Of a DNA stretch of 64,000 nt, positions 41,393-50,234 are shown piece by piece; positions within the stretch are counted from its first letter, which is position 1; each line of letters begins with the position of its first letter. Where the stretch lies: positions 1-64,000 of the forward strand of contig JAXJRB010000058.1 in NCBI GenBank assembly GCA_036310845.1, read 5' to 3'. The translations under genes and the position numbers were made by a program. The DNA is from COE1 sp036310845. Lineage in GTDB: Bacteria; Bacillota; Clostridia; Lachnospirales; Lachnospiraceae. The notes under the pieces were generated by a model, which did not search any database, had not been told where the DNA came from, and was given only the letters and a program-made list of their open reading frames with translations.

Positions 41393-42448
41393 ATGCAACA
41401 ATATGTTATTGGAGACAATGAAGCAGGACAACGCTTTGACAAATATTTAAAAAAAATATTAAAGGAAGCCCCTGACAGCTTTATCTATAAAATGTTAAGA
41501 AAAAAGAATATTGTACTAAATGGTAAGAAGTGTACAGGAAATGAAAAATTAGAAAAACAGGACATCGTAAAAATTTTCCTTGCAGATGAAACCTTTGAAA
41601 AATTTAGTGGTCAAAATGTGCATACAAATTCTGAGGCTCTACCAAAACTTTCAGAAGAACTAATTCATCAATATCAAAAAGCTTATCAAACAATTAAAAA
41701 TATATCCATTATCTATGAAGATGAAAATATATTAATTCTGGATAAACCGGCAGGTATTTTATCGCAAAAGGCAGCTCCAAGTGATTTGAGTTTGAATGAA
41801 TGGCTATTAGGCTATCTATTAGAAAAGGATGTCGTATCTGCGACATCTCTTTCTACTTTTAAGCCATCTATTTGCAACCGCCTTGATCGTAATACTTCAG
41901 GAATGGTTGTTTGCAGTAAATCTCTAGCTGGAAGTCAATATATGAGTCGCATTATTAAAGAAAAGACTTTAGAAAAATATTATCATTGTATTGTTCCCGG
42001 ATCCGTTACTTTACATGAGCGTCTGACAGGATATCTCTACAAAGACAAAACCTCTAATAAAGTAACCATATACAAAACATTAGATGAAATTCCTGCAAAA
42101 CAAAAGGAAAAGGCGGAGTTTATTGATACAGAATTCCATACCTTGCAATCAGATAAGAAGCATTCTCTCATTGAAGTGCAGATATATACCGGAAAAACAC
42201 ATCAAATCCGAGCACATCTAGCTTCCATAGGCCATCCAATTATCGGAGATTGTAAGTATGGTTTTGTAGATAAAAATCAACAATATAGCTCCATTGGTGT
42301 TCATTACCAGCTATTGCATGCTTATAAACTAGTATTTCCTTACATAGAAGAAGAGCGTTTTAAAAATATATCAGGTCTTATTTTAACCTGTAAAGAGCCT
42401 GAATTATTTAAAAAAGTCCTTACTTTACATAATGGGGATACGAAATAA
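41393..42448 (+). CDS. RluA-family pseudouridine synthase
   Basis: 351 residues: S4 domain (RFDKYLKKILKEAPDSFIYK), then the RluA catalytic motif NRLDRNTSGMVV with the nucleophilic Asp, and the C-terminal GKTHQIRAHLASIGHPIIGD. Position specificity in rRNA or tRNA cannot be assigned. It is followed by recU after 33 bases. A second, RsuA-type synthase lies 4 kb upstream in the same run. Confidence 0.93.
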   Translation: MQQYVIGDNEAGQRFDKYLKKILKEAPDSFIYKMLRKKNIVLNGKKCTGNEKLEKQDIVKIFLADETFEKFSGQNVHTNSEALPKLSEELIHQYQKAYQTIKNISIIYEDENILILDKPAGILSQKAAPSDLSLNEWLLGYLLEKDVVSATSLSTFKPSICNRLDRNTSGMVVCSKSLAGSQYMSRIIKEKTLEKYYHCIVPGSVTLHERLTGYLYKDKTSNKVTIYKTLDEIPAKQKEKAEFIDTEFHTLQSDKKHSLIEVQIYTGKTHQIRAHLASIGHPIIGDCKYGFVDKNQQYSSIGVHYQLLHAYKLVFPYIEEERFKNISGLILTCKEPELFKKVLTLHNGDTK

Positions 42449-42481
42449 TTACGAAAACACAAAGGCAGGTAAACAAAAGAA

Positions 42482-43012
42482 ATGGCAACTTGGAGTTCGA
42501 GAGGCCTTCGTGGCTCGCTATTAGAAGAAATGATTAATATGTCAAACGAAAAATATCGCGAGAACCGTTTGGCGTTAATTCAAAAAGTACCAACCCCAAT
42601 CACCCCAATTAGAATTGATAAAGAGACAAGGCATATTACATTGGCATATTTCGACCAAAAAAGTACAGTCGATTATATTGGCGCAGTGCAAGGTATCCCG
42701 GTTTGTTTTGATGCTAAGGAGTGCGCGGTTGAAACTTTTTCCTTGCAAAATATTCATTCTCATCAGGTGGAATTTATGAAGGATTTTGAAGCACAGGATG
42801 GCATTGCTTTCTTTTTGCTATATTATACAGGAAAGGATGTTATGTATTATCTACGTTTATGTGAGCTTCTTGTTTTTTGGGAACGAATGCAGAATGGTGG
42901 TAGAAAAAGCTTTCGCTATGACGAACTGAATCCAAATTACTTTTTTCAGAAAAAAAATGGTATTATGGTCCCTTATCTTGACATGATTCAGAAAGATTTG
43001 AATGATCGATAA
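42482..43012 (+). CDS. recU: Holliday junction resolvase RecU
   Basis: 176 residues opening WSSRGLRGSLLEEMINMSNE, with metal-binding and catalytic acids in STVDYIGAVQGIPVCFDAKE, the restriction-endonuclease-like E-x-K region, and later HQVEFMKDFEAQDGIAFFLL. RecU cuts four-way junctions in Firmicutes and takes the place of RuvC alongside RuvAB. Unlike in Bacillus it is not next to a ponA-type gene. The his promoter begins within four bases of its stop. Confidence 0.93.
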   Translation: MATWSSRGLRGSLLEEMINMSNEKYRENRLALIQKVPTPITPIRIDKETRHITLAYFDQKSTVDYIGAVQGIPVCFDAKECAVETFSLQNIHSHQVEFMKDFEAQDGIAFFLLYYTGKDVMYYLRLCELLVFWERMQNGGRKSFRYDELNPNYFFQKKNGIMVPYLDMIQKDLNDR

Positions 43013-43015
43013 CGG

Positions 43016-43044
43016 TTGACACATATCGTGAAAAAGTGTATACT
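43016..43044 (+). promoter_or_regulatory. Promoter of the histidine operon
   Basis: Perfect TTGACA (43016-43021), 17-base spacer, TATACT (43039-43044). It directly follows recU and precedes a leader of about 135 bases. Confidence 0.8.
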
Positions 43045-43182
43045 ACGAATAATTCGTCGTGCTAACGAAGTAGCACGTTACTGCAATAAAGCGTGTGCTG
43101 TAATTATACATTAGGCAACAGTAAATGGGTATGCCTGCGGAACAGTTACATCATTACAATAAATAGAGAAAAGAGGGTTCTT
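43045..43182 (+). promoter_or_regulatory. hisZ leader with hairpins
   Basis: The leader holds ACGAAT a ATTCGT (43045-43057) and the hairpin CGTGCTA-ACGAAG-TAGCACG (43058-43077). No T-box sequence (TGGNACCGCG) and no His-codon-rich leader peptide are visible, so the mode of control is open. A reading frame from GTG 43093 joins hisZ in frame but has no ribosome site. Confidence 0.4.
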
Positions 43183-44364
43183 ATGGATTTTACAGGAAAG
43201 AGATTAGTACATACACCTGAGGGAGTTCGTGATGTATATGGTGCAGAATTTGCATCAAAACTGAACATTCAAACTTTACTTCATGATAAGCTTCGTAGCT
43301 ATGGCTATCAGGACATTCAAACTCCGACGTTTGAATTTTTTGATGTATTTAGCAAAGAAGTAGGAACAACTCCATCTAAGGAATTATATAAATTTTTTGA
43401 CAAAGAAGGTAATACTTTAGTATTACGTCCTGACTTTACACCTTCCATTGCAAGAAGTGCTGCAAAGTATTTTATGGATGAGAGTATTCCTCTTAGATTT
43501 TGTTATTGTGGTAATAATTTCATTAATAATAGCAATTTACAGGGTAAATTAAAAGAAACAACTCAAATGGGTGCTGAACTGGTTGGCGATTCCAGCCCAG
43601 AAGCAGATGCCGAGATGATTGCCATGTTAGTAGAAGCTTTGATGAATGCCGGTTTAAAGGAATTCCAGGTTGCTATTGGACAGGTTGATTATTTTAAAGG
43701 ACTTTGTGCAGAAGCAAAGCTTGATGAAGAAACAGAGCTTGCATTAAAGGATTTCATTTCTAATCGTAATGAATTTGGTGCACAGGAACTTTTAGAAGGA
43801 AAAAGTGTTGCTGAAGCTGATATTAAAGCTCTTTTAAATGTAAGCAATTTATTTGGTTCTTATGAAGTTCTTGATGAAGCTTTAGAATATGCACAAAATG
43901 AACGTTCTGTAAATGCTATCGAGCGTTTGAAAAAGGTATATGAACTCTTAAAGATGTATGGTGTTGAAAGATATGTTTCTTTTGACCTTGCTATGATTAG
44001 TAAATATCATTATTATACTGGAGTTATTTTCAGCGCTTATACCTACCAGATGGGTAATGCCATTGCAAAGGGTGGTCGTTACGATAATCTTCTTGAAAAA
44101 TTCGGTAAACCTTCACCTGCAACTGGTTTTGTTGTAATGATTGATGACTTAATGACTGCGCTAACAAGACAAAACCTTTGCCCTGAACCTGAAAATAAGA
44201 ATCTTCTTCTTGTATATCAGTGTGATATCCAGAAAGCATTGGAAGAGGCACGTAACTATCGTAAAGAAGGATATGCTACCGTTATGATGAAACAGGAACA
44301 GTCAAAAGAAGATTATGAAGCTTATGCTCAAAAACAAAATTTTGCAAAAGTCGTATTTCTGTAA
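43183..44364 (+). CDS. hisZ: ATP phosphoribosyltransferase regulatory subunit HisZ
   Basis: 393 residues with a class II histidyl-tRNA-synthetase-like fold: TPEGVRDVYG, the motif 2-like LVLRPDFTPSIARSAAKYF, and KGGRYDNLLEKFGKPSPATGF. It lacks the tRNA-binding domain, as HisZ does, and activates the short form of HisG that follows. AAAGAGGG lies before the ATG. It opens the operon. Confidence 0.93.
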   Translation: MDFTGKRLVHTPEGVRDVYGAEFASKLNIQTLLHDKLRSYGYQDIQTPTFEFFDVFSKEVGTTPSKELYKFFDKEGNTLVLRPDFTPSIARSAAKYFMDESIPLRFCYCGNNFINNSNLQGKLKETTQMGAELVGDSSPEADAEMIAMLVEALMNAGLKEFQVAIGQVDYFKGLCAEAKLDEETELALKDFISNRNEFGAQELLEGKSVAEADIKALLNVSNLFGSYEVLDEALEYAQNERSVNAIERLKKVYELLKMYGVERYVSFDLAMISKYHYYTGVIFSAYTYQMGNAIAKGGRYDNLLEKFGKPSPATGFVVMIDDLMTALTRQNLCPEPENKNLLLVYQCDIQKALEEARNYRKEGYATVMMKQEQSKEDYEAYAQKQNFAKVVFL

Positions 44365-44424
44365 AAATATTCCTGTATGAATTTCTGAATACATAGCTTG
44401 ATAAAAAGAAGGAGTTAACGTAAA

Positions 44425-45072
44425 ATGAATGAAGATATGAGATATCTTACCTTTGCACTTGGTAAGGGAAGATTAGCAAATAAAACCTTGGAACTGTTAG
44501 AAAAGATTGGAATTACTTGTGAAGAAATGAAAGACAAGGATTCCAGAAAGCTTATTTTTGTCAATGAAGAATTGAAGTTAAAATTCTTTCTTGCAAAAGG
44601 ACCAGATGTTCCAACCTATGTAGAATATGGCGCAGCAGACATCGGTGTCGTAGGAGCAGATACCATCATGGAAGAGAATCGTAAAGTTTATGAGGTTCTT
44701 GACCTTGGTTTTGGAAAATGTCGTATGTGTGTATGTGGACCAGCATCTGCAAAGGAACTGTTACAGCATCATGAAATGATTCGTGTTGCCAGCAAATATC
44801 CAAAAATTGCAAAGGATTACTTTTATAACAAAAAACATCAGACAGTTGATATCATTAAATTAAACGGTTCCGTCGAATTAGGACCTATCGTTGGTTTGAG
44901 CGATGTTATTGTTGATATTGTTGAAACAGGTTCTACATTAAGAGAAAACGGACTTGAAGTATTAGAAGAAATCTGTCCATTATCTGCCAGAATGATTGTA
45001 AATCAAGTGAGTATGAGAATGGAATCACAGAGAATCAAACAGATACTTCAGGCTCTGAAGGAAGAAGTCTAA
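44425..45072 (+). CDS. hisG: ATP phosphoribosyltransferase, short form HisG
   Basis: 215 residues, the HisZ-dependent short type without the ACT-like regulatory domain. Motifs: TFALGKGRLANKTLELL, EYGAADIGVVGADTI and the PRPP loop VDIVETGSTLRENGL. It joins ATP to PRPP in the first step of histidine synthesis. GAAGGAG precedes the start. Confidence 0.96.
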   Translation: MNEDMRYLTFALGKGRLANKTLELLEKIGITCEEMKDKDSRKLIFVNEELKLKFFLAKGPDVPTYVEYGAADIGVVGADTIMEENRKVYEVLDLGFGKCRMCVCGPASAKELLQHHEMIRVASKYPKIAKDYFYNKKHQTVDIIKLNGSVELGPIVGLSDVIVDIVETGSTLRENGLEVLEEICPLSARMIVNQVSMRMESQRIKQILQALKEEV

Positions 45073-45119
45073 AAGAATAAAATTCTTTTAGACAGAAGTT
45101 TATGCAAAGCATAAACTTC
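45067..45119 (+). other. Tandem perfect hairpins between hisG and hisD
   Basis: GTCTAAAAGAA/TTCTTTTAGAC (45067-45093; includes the hisG stop codon) is followed after one base by GAAGTTTATGC-AAA-GCATAAACTTC (45095-45119). Neither has a U-tract, so they are better read as RNA-stability or processing structures than terminators. Confidence 0.6.
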
Positions 45120-45147
45120 CACGCTAAGAAAAGGAGAAAGTTTTTAC

Positions 45148-46449
45148 ATGAAGATTGTAGCATTAACAGAAGAAACAAAGAAAAATCTTCTGGAAGATTT
45201 ATTAAAAAGAAGCACCAATGATTATGGTGAATATGAAAAAATTGTTGCAGATATTATTGAACAGGTAAAAACAAGAAAAGAAGACGCTATTTTTGAATAT
45301 TCCTTAAAGTTTGATAAGTGTACTACAACCAGAGAAAACTTTGAAGTATCAAGAGAAGAAATTGAAGCTGCCTATTTAGAGGTTGATGAACGTTTCATTC
45401 AGGTTATGAAAAACTCTGCTAAGAATATCAGAAAATATCATGAAAAGCAGAAGCATAACAGTTGGTTTGATGCAAAGGAAGACGGCACCATTTTAGGTCA
45501 GAAGATTACACCTATGAATTCAGTTGGTGTTTATGTACCAGGTGGAAAGGCTGCTTACCCATCTACAACACTTATGAATGTTGTTCCTGCAAAAGTAGCA
45601 GGAGTTCCAAATATCATTATGACAACACCAGCAGGCGCTGATGGAAAAGTAAATCCAGCTACATTAGTTGCGGCTGATATTGCAGGTGTAAATAAGATTT
45701 TTAAGGTTGGTGGAGCACAGGCAATTGCGGCACTAGCTTACGGAACAGAAATGATTCCAAAGGTTGATAAAATTGTTGGACCTGGAAATATTTTTGTTGC
45801 TTTAGCAAAGCGTGCTGTATATGGACATGTTAGTATTGACTCTATTGCAGGACCTTCTGAGATTCTTGTTCTTGCAGACGAAAGTGCAAATCCAAGATAT
45901 GTTGCAGCTGATCTTTTATCACAAGCTGAGCATGATGAAATGGCATCTGCGATTCTAATTACAACCAGTAAGAAGTTAGCAGAAGAAGTATCAAAAGAAG
46001 TTGAGATATTCACAAGCCAGCTTTCACGCAAAGAGATTATTCAGAAATCCTTAGACAATTATGGATATATTCTTTTGGCAGAAGATATGGATACTGCTAT
46101 TGAAGCTGCAAATGAGATTGCATCAGAACACCTTGAGATTTTGACAGTAAATCCTTTTGATACTATGACAAAGATTAAAAACGCAGGAGCTATCTTCCTT
46201 GGCGAATATTCATCTGAGCCATTAGGTGATTATTATGCAGGACCAAATCATGTACTTCCGACTAATGGTACTGCAAAATTCTTCTCACCATTAAATGTTG
46301 ATGATTATATGAAGAAATCTAGCATTATTTCTTATTCAAGACAAGCATTGCAGAAGGTTCATAAGGATATTGAATTATTTGCGGAAAAAGAAGGCTTAAC
46401 TGCACATGCAAATTCTATCCGAGTTAGATTTGAAAACGAAAATAACTAA
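45148..46449 (+). CDS. hisD: Histidinol dehydrogenase
   Basis: 433 residues with VGVYVPGGKAAYPSTTLMN, the zinc/substrate signature region DSIAGPSEILVLADE and AEHDEMASAILIT, and the C-terminal GPNHVLPTNGTA. It performs the last two oxidations of the pathway with NAD and zinc. AAAAGGAG precedes the start, after the twin hairpins. Confidence 0.97.
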   Translation: MKIVALTEETKKNLLEDLLKRSTNDYGEYEKIVADIIEQVKTRKEDAIFEYSLKFDKCTTTRENFEVSREEIEAAYLEVDERFIQVMKNSAKNIRKYHEKQKHNSWFDAKEDGTILGQKITPMNSVGVYVPGGKAAYPSTTLMNVVPAKVAGVPNIIMTTPAGADGKVNPATLVAADIAGVNKIFKVGGAQAIAALAYGTEMIPKVDKIVGPGNIFVALAKRAVYGHVSIDSIAGPSEILVLADESANPRYVAADLLSQAEHDEMASAILITTSKKLAEEVSKEVEIFTSQLSRKEIIQKSLDNYGYILLAEDMDTAIEAANEIASEHLEILTVNPFDTMTKIKNAGAIFLGEYSSEPLGDYYAGPNHVLPTNGTAKFFSPLNVDDYMKKSSIISYSRQALQKVHKDIELFAEKEGLTAHANSIRVRFENENN

Positions 46450-46473
46450 CGAAAAGGAAGGCGAAAACATACT

Positions 46474-47064
46474 ATGAGTAGAACAGCAACTATAACCAGG
46501 ACAACAAAAGAAACAGATATCAATATGACTCTTAATCTGGATGGTGAAGGTATGTCAAACATTCATACCGGAATTGGCTTTTTCGATCATATGCTGGAAG
46601 GTTTTGCAAAGCATGGTTTTTTCAACCTTGATGTTGCTATAAATGGAGATCTTGACGTAGATGGACATCACACTGTTGAAGATGCCGGAATCGTACTTGG
46701 TACAGCAATTAAAGAAGCTGTTGGTGATAAAAAAGGCATAAAAAGATATGGTTATTTCATTCTTCCTATGGATGATGCTTTAGCACTTTGCGCCGTTGAT
46801 TTGTGTGGTCGTCCTTACTTACAGTTTGATTGTACCTTCCCAAATGATATGGTAGGAGGTTTTGATACTTCTTTAGTTCGTGAATTTTTCTATGCGGTAT
46901 CTTATAGTGCAGGTATGAATATTCACATTAAGATGTTAAGCGGCGAAAACAGTCATCATATGATAGAGGCAATTTTCAAGGCTTTTGCAAAAGCGCTTGA
47001 TGAAGCAGTAGCTTATGACCCACGTATCAAAGATGTTCTTTCTACAAAAGGAGCATTAGCATAA
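46474..47064 (+). CDS. hisB: Imidazoleglycerol-phosphate dehydratase
   Basis: 196 residues: the two repeats carry metal-binding HHTVEDAGIVLG (first) and SHHMIEAIFKAFAKAL (second), with GIGFFDHMLEGFAKHG. This is the single-function dehydratase form. It follows hisD by 24 bases. The structured 150-base gap after it separates it from hisIE. Confidence 0.97.
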   Translation: MSRTATITRTTKETDINMTLNLDGEGMSNIHTGIGFFDHMLEGFAKHGFFNLDVAINGDLDVDGHHTVEDAGIVLGTAIKEAVGDKKGIKRYGYFILPMDDALALCAVDLCGRPYLQFDCTFPNDMVGGFDTSLVREFFYAVSYSAGMNIHIKMLSGENSHHMIEAIFKAFAKALDEAVAYDPRIKDVLSTKGALA

Positions 47065-47065
47065 A

Positions 47066-47115
47066 AAAGTGATTGCCCCAGTGGCTGAGGGGATTTTTGC
47101 TTATGGTATCACTTT
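47066..47115 (+). terminator. Structured gap after hisB, possible partial terminator
   Basis: An inner stem CCCCAG...CTGaGGGG is followed by TTTTTGC, and outer arms AAAGTGAT/ATCACTTT enclose it. It could lower expression of hisIE relative to the upstream genes. Confidence 0.5.
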
Positions 47116-47215
47116 CTTACGGTCTCAGCAGTGAATACTTCGACCTGCCTGAACAATTTCTTTCGGCCACATATTTGTGTCTGGATATAAAACTGAAAGG
47201 AGCTAGTTTAATAGC

Positions 47216-48496
47216 ATGAAAAAACAATTTGACGCTTGTATCTATTTATATCAGGGAAGTGCCGTAAAGACACTGACTGACCACACCATTGTAAGCAATG
47301 ATCCAGCGGCTCTTGCTGCCTATTACTGCAATAACAATGCTGATCGTATTATTGTCTTCGACCAGTCCAATACAGACGAAGAACATGAAGCAGCATTAGA
47401 TATTATTAAAAAAATTGCTCTTGCCTGTGAAGTTCCTGTTATCGGTGCTGGTAATGTAAAACGTATGGAAGATGTTAAGAAGCTTATCTATGCCGGCTGT
47501 GCAAAGGCAGCATTAAATTATAGCAAAATTTCTAATGTTGAAATTACAGAAGAAGTATCAAAAAAGTTTGGAAAGAAAAAAATCCTCGCTGCTTACATGA
47601 ACACAGAAGAGTTGAACTATAATAAGGTACTTTTAGAAGAGTATGTAAGTGAATTGATTTGTTTGAATCCTTCCATTATTGAAGCAAGCAAAGATATTAC
47701 AACTTTACCAACTATTTGCAGTCTTGATGATGATAAGGCTGAGCAAATAAAGGAATATCTTACACTGGAAAATGTTAGTGGTGTTACCGGTAATGCGATA
47801 AATTCTCGTATTGCAGATGTTTTCCCAATGAAGCTTTCTTTTGCAAAAGAGGGAATTGCAGTAAGTGCTTGCGAAGCTTCTATGAAATGGGCTGATTTTA
47901 AACTTAATTCTGATGAAATGCTTCCAGTTGTTGTACAGGATTATAAAACAAATGAAGTATTAATGGTTGCATATATGAATGAAGAAGCTTTCAATCACAC
48001 CGTTGAAACTGGTAAAATGACTTACTGGAGTAGAAGCCGTAATGAGCTTTGGATTAAGGGTGATACAAGCGGACATTATCAGTATGTAAAATCACTTTCT
48101 GCTGATTGTGATAACGATACTCTGCTTGCAAAGGTTTCTCAGATTGGTGCAGCATGTCATACAGGAAAGTACAGCTGTTTCTTTAATGAAGTATTGAAAA
48201 AGGAATACAATGATACCAATCCATTAAAAGTATTCGAAGATGTATATGCTGTCATTGCAGACCGAAAAGTTAATCCGAAAGACGGCTCTTACACAAATTA
48301 CTTATTCGATAAGGGCGTTGATAAAATCTTGAAAAAGCTTGGCGAAGAAGCAACTGAAATCGTAATTGCTGCCAAGAATCCAAATGTAAATGAAATTAAA
48401 TATGAAATATCTGATTTTCTCTATCACATGATGGTATTAATGGTAGAAAAAGGGGTTACTTGGGAGGAAATCATGGCTGAATTAGCCAATCGCTAA
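47216..48496 (+). CDS. hisI: HisIE with an N-terminal degenerate HisA/HisF-like domain
   Basis: 426 residues, about twice a normal HisIE. Residues about 223-325 are phosphoribosyl-AMP cyclohydrolase (MTYWSRSRNELWIKGDTSGH, zinc/active-site SADCDNDTLL and ACHTGKYSC); about 338-425 are phosphoribosyl-ATP pyrophosphatase (KGVDKILKKLGEEATEIVIA, ISDFLYHMMVLM). Residues 1 to about 215 read like a (beta-alpha)8 barrel of HisA/HisF type: ADRIIVFDQSN, VPVIGAGNVKRMEDVKKLIY and AGCAKAALNYS. The first-strand Asp that is catalytic in HisA/HisF is a Tyr-Leu-Tyr stretch here, and the second is not found at the expected strand. hisH, hisA and hisF are not in this operon. Start follows GAAAGGAG. Confidence 0.9.
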   Translation: MKKQFDACIYLYQGSAVKTLTDHTIVSNDPAALAAYYCNNNADRIIVFDQSNTDEEHEAALDIIKKIALACEVPVIGAGNVKRMEDVKKLIYAGCAKAALNYSKISNVEITEEVSKKFGKKKILAAYMNTEELNYNKVLLEEYVSELICLNPSIIEASKDITTLPTICSLDDDKAEQIKEYLTLENVSGVTGNAINSRIADVFPMKLSFAKEGIAVSACEASMKWADFKLNSDEMLPVVVQDYKTNEVLMVAYMNEEAFNHTVETGKMTYWSRSRNELWIKGDTSGHYQYVKSLSADCDNDTLLAKVSQIGAACHTGKYSCFFNEVLKKEYNDTNPLKVFEDVYAVIADRKVNPKDGSYTNYLFDKGVDKILKKLGEEATEIVIAAKNPNVNEIKYEISDFLYHMMVLMVEKGVTWEEIMAELANR

Positions 48497-48535
48497 CAAA
48501 AATAACGATAAAACACTAGTAAAAGGGGAATACAT

Positions 48536-50077
48536 ATGATTCATATTTTTAAGCATTTGAGAAAAAAAGTATACACAAGAGTTCTATGCATGATTCTGTC
48601 TATTGCATTAGTCTCAGCAATTCCGGCAGCCCAAACAGAGGCTGCTGTTGTTGCGCAAGGAATTGATGTTTCTAAATGGCAAGGTGTTATAAATTGGGCT
48701 GCTGTTGCGCAAAGCGGTGTTTCTTTTGCTTTTATTCGTGTAGGAAATACAAAAAAAGGTATTGATAGTACATTCTACTATAATATGCTGTCTGCACAGG
48801 CTGTTGGAATTAAAACGGGTGTTTATATCTATTCTTATGCAACAAATGTGCAGGAAGCTGCTATAGAAGCACAATTTGTTTTAGATGCAATAAAAGATTT
48901 GCCAGTTTCTTATCCGATTGTATGGGATGTTGAAGACGATGTCCAAAAAAGCATACCAAAAGAAACACTTACTCTTATGGCAAATACTTTTTGTGCGATT
49001 ATCGAAGCAGAAGGCTATACTCCTATGGTTTATGCTAGTGCAAGCTGGTTTAAGAATCGATTAGGGACGATTTTTTATGATAAATGGGTTGCGCAATGGT
49101 CAAGCGCTTGCAGTATACCGGATGCAAGTGTATGGCAGTATACGGATAGTGGAAGCATCAATGGTATCAAAGGAAATGTTGATTTAGATTTTGCTCTTAA
49201 GGATTACTCAACCAGTATTATCCATACAGGATGGGTTCCAAGAAAGGGCTTTTTACATTATTACATCAATTATAAAATGCAACGAGGCTGGCTCGATTTA
49301 GGATTAGCAAAATATTATCTAGACCCATACGGAAGAATGATGACAGGCTGGTTACCATTGGAAGAGGGTATTTATTATTTACAACCAGATGGTATTATGT
49401 CTGTTGGCTTTACGCCAATCAGTAATGGTATGTATTACTTTGATTCCGATGGTAAAATGCTGGTTGGATTACAAAATCTAAGCAATGGGCTGACCTATTA
49501 CTTTGCCGAAAACGGTGCAATGTATACCGGTTTTCTTGACTTACCAGATGGTAAAAGATATTTCTCAACCGACGGTCATATGCTAACCGGATTAAATATT
49601 GTTGCTAACCGTTATTATTTCTTTGATGAAAATGGTATTATGCAGACTGGATGGCAGAAAATTGGAGATAAGAAACACTTATTCACACTAGACGGTTCTA
49701 TGGCTTATGGCTGGTTCTATGATGGACAGCACAGTTATTATCTTTCTACCTTGGACGGTAGCATGGTTACTGGTTTCCATACAATTGAAGGAAAGACCTA
49801 TTACTTTGATGAAAACGGTCACATGATTACAGGAGCATATAATATGAATGGATTAAACTTCTTATTTGCTGCAGATGGTGTCATGTATACCGGTTGGTTT
49901 AACGATGGAATTAACACAAAATATTACGATTTAGATGGTCATATGATAACAGGGCTTGCAACAATTAATGGTTTCGTTTATTATTTTGATGATGCTGGAA
50001 ATATGCAAACAGGCATTGTCGATGTAGGAGGAACTCCTTTACAATTTGATATGGATGGAAAATTTGTAATAAACTAA
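48536..50077 (+). CDS. Secreted GH25 lysozyme with choline-binding-type repeats
   Basis: 513 residues. A signal peptide (basic LRKKVYTR, hydrophobic core, AAQTEA near residue 36) is followed by a GH25 muramidase: QGIDVSKWQGVINW, then YPIVWDVEDD with catalytic acids and YTPMVYASASWFKN. From about residue 230 to the end are about 13 imperfect repeats of about 20 residues (YYFDENGxMxTGW), the cell-wall/choline-binding type. It should cleave peptidoglycan at the cell surface, perhaps its own. Preceded by AAAAGGGG, 40 bases after hisIE. Confidence 0.93.
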   Translation: MIHIFKHLRKKVYTRVLCMILSIALVSAIPAAQTEAAVVAQGIDVSKWQGVINWAAVAQSGVSFAFIRVGNTKKGIDSTFYYNMLSAQAVGIKTGVYIYSYATNVQEAAIEAQFVLDAIKDLPVSYPIVWDVEDDVQKSIPKETLTLMANTFCAIIEAEGYTPMVYASASWFKNRLGTIFYDKWVAQWSSACSIPDASVWQYTDSGSINGIKGNVDLDFALKDYSTSIIHTGWVPRKGFLHYYINYKMQRGWLDLGLAKYYLDPYGRMMTGWLPLEEGIYYLQPDGIMSVGFTPISNGMYYFDSDGKMLVGLQNLSNGLTYYFAENGAMYTGFLDLPDGKRYFSTDGHMLTGLNIVANRYYFFDENGIMQTGWQKIGDKKHLFTLDGSMAYGWFYDGQHSYYLSTLDGSMVTGFHTIEGKTYYFDENGHMITGAYNMNGLNFLFAADGVMYTGWFNDGINTKYYDLDGHMITGLATINGFVYYFDDAGNMQTGIVDVGGTPLQFDMDGKFVIN

Positions 50078-50166
50078 AAACTCTTGCTTGCACATCTACA
50101 TTTAATGATTTATAGTATAATTCTGCGCAATAAGAATTAGTGCAAATTCAGAATAGATTATTGCAT

Positions 50167-50195
50167 CGTAATTATGAAAGTACTGAATAATTACG
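50167..50195. repeat. Palindromic intergenic repeat, copy A
   Basis: Arms CGTAATTAT and ATAATTACG (9 bases, perfect) enclose GAAAGTACTGA. Related copies: 56686-56714 and 62174-62207, in reverse orientation relative to this one. It sits in the 157-base gap before the TIGR03960 gene. Confidence 0.7.
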
Positions 50196-50234
50196 AATTA
50201 GTAGTATTATATAGAAAGGCATGGTTATATTTAT

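Noticed and set aside
43045..43182. T-box riboswitch before hisZ
   Set aside because: No TGGNACCGCG-type T-box sequence or terminator with U-tract is present in the leader.
47066..47215. Riboswitch between hisB and hisIE
   Set aside because: Only nested simple stems were found; no conserved aptamer motif was recognised.
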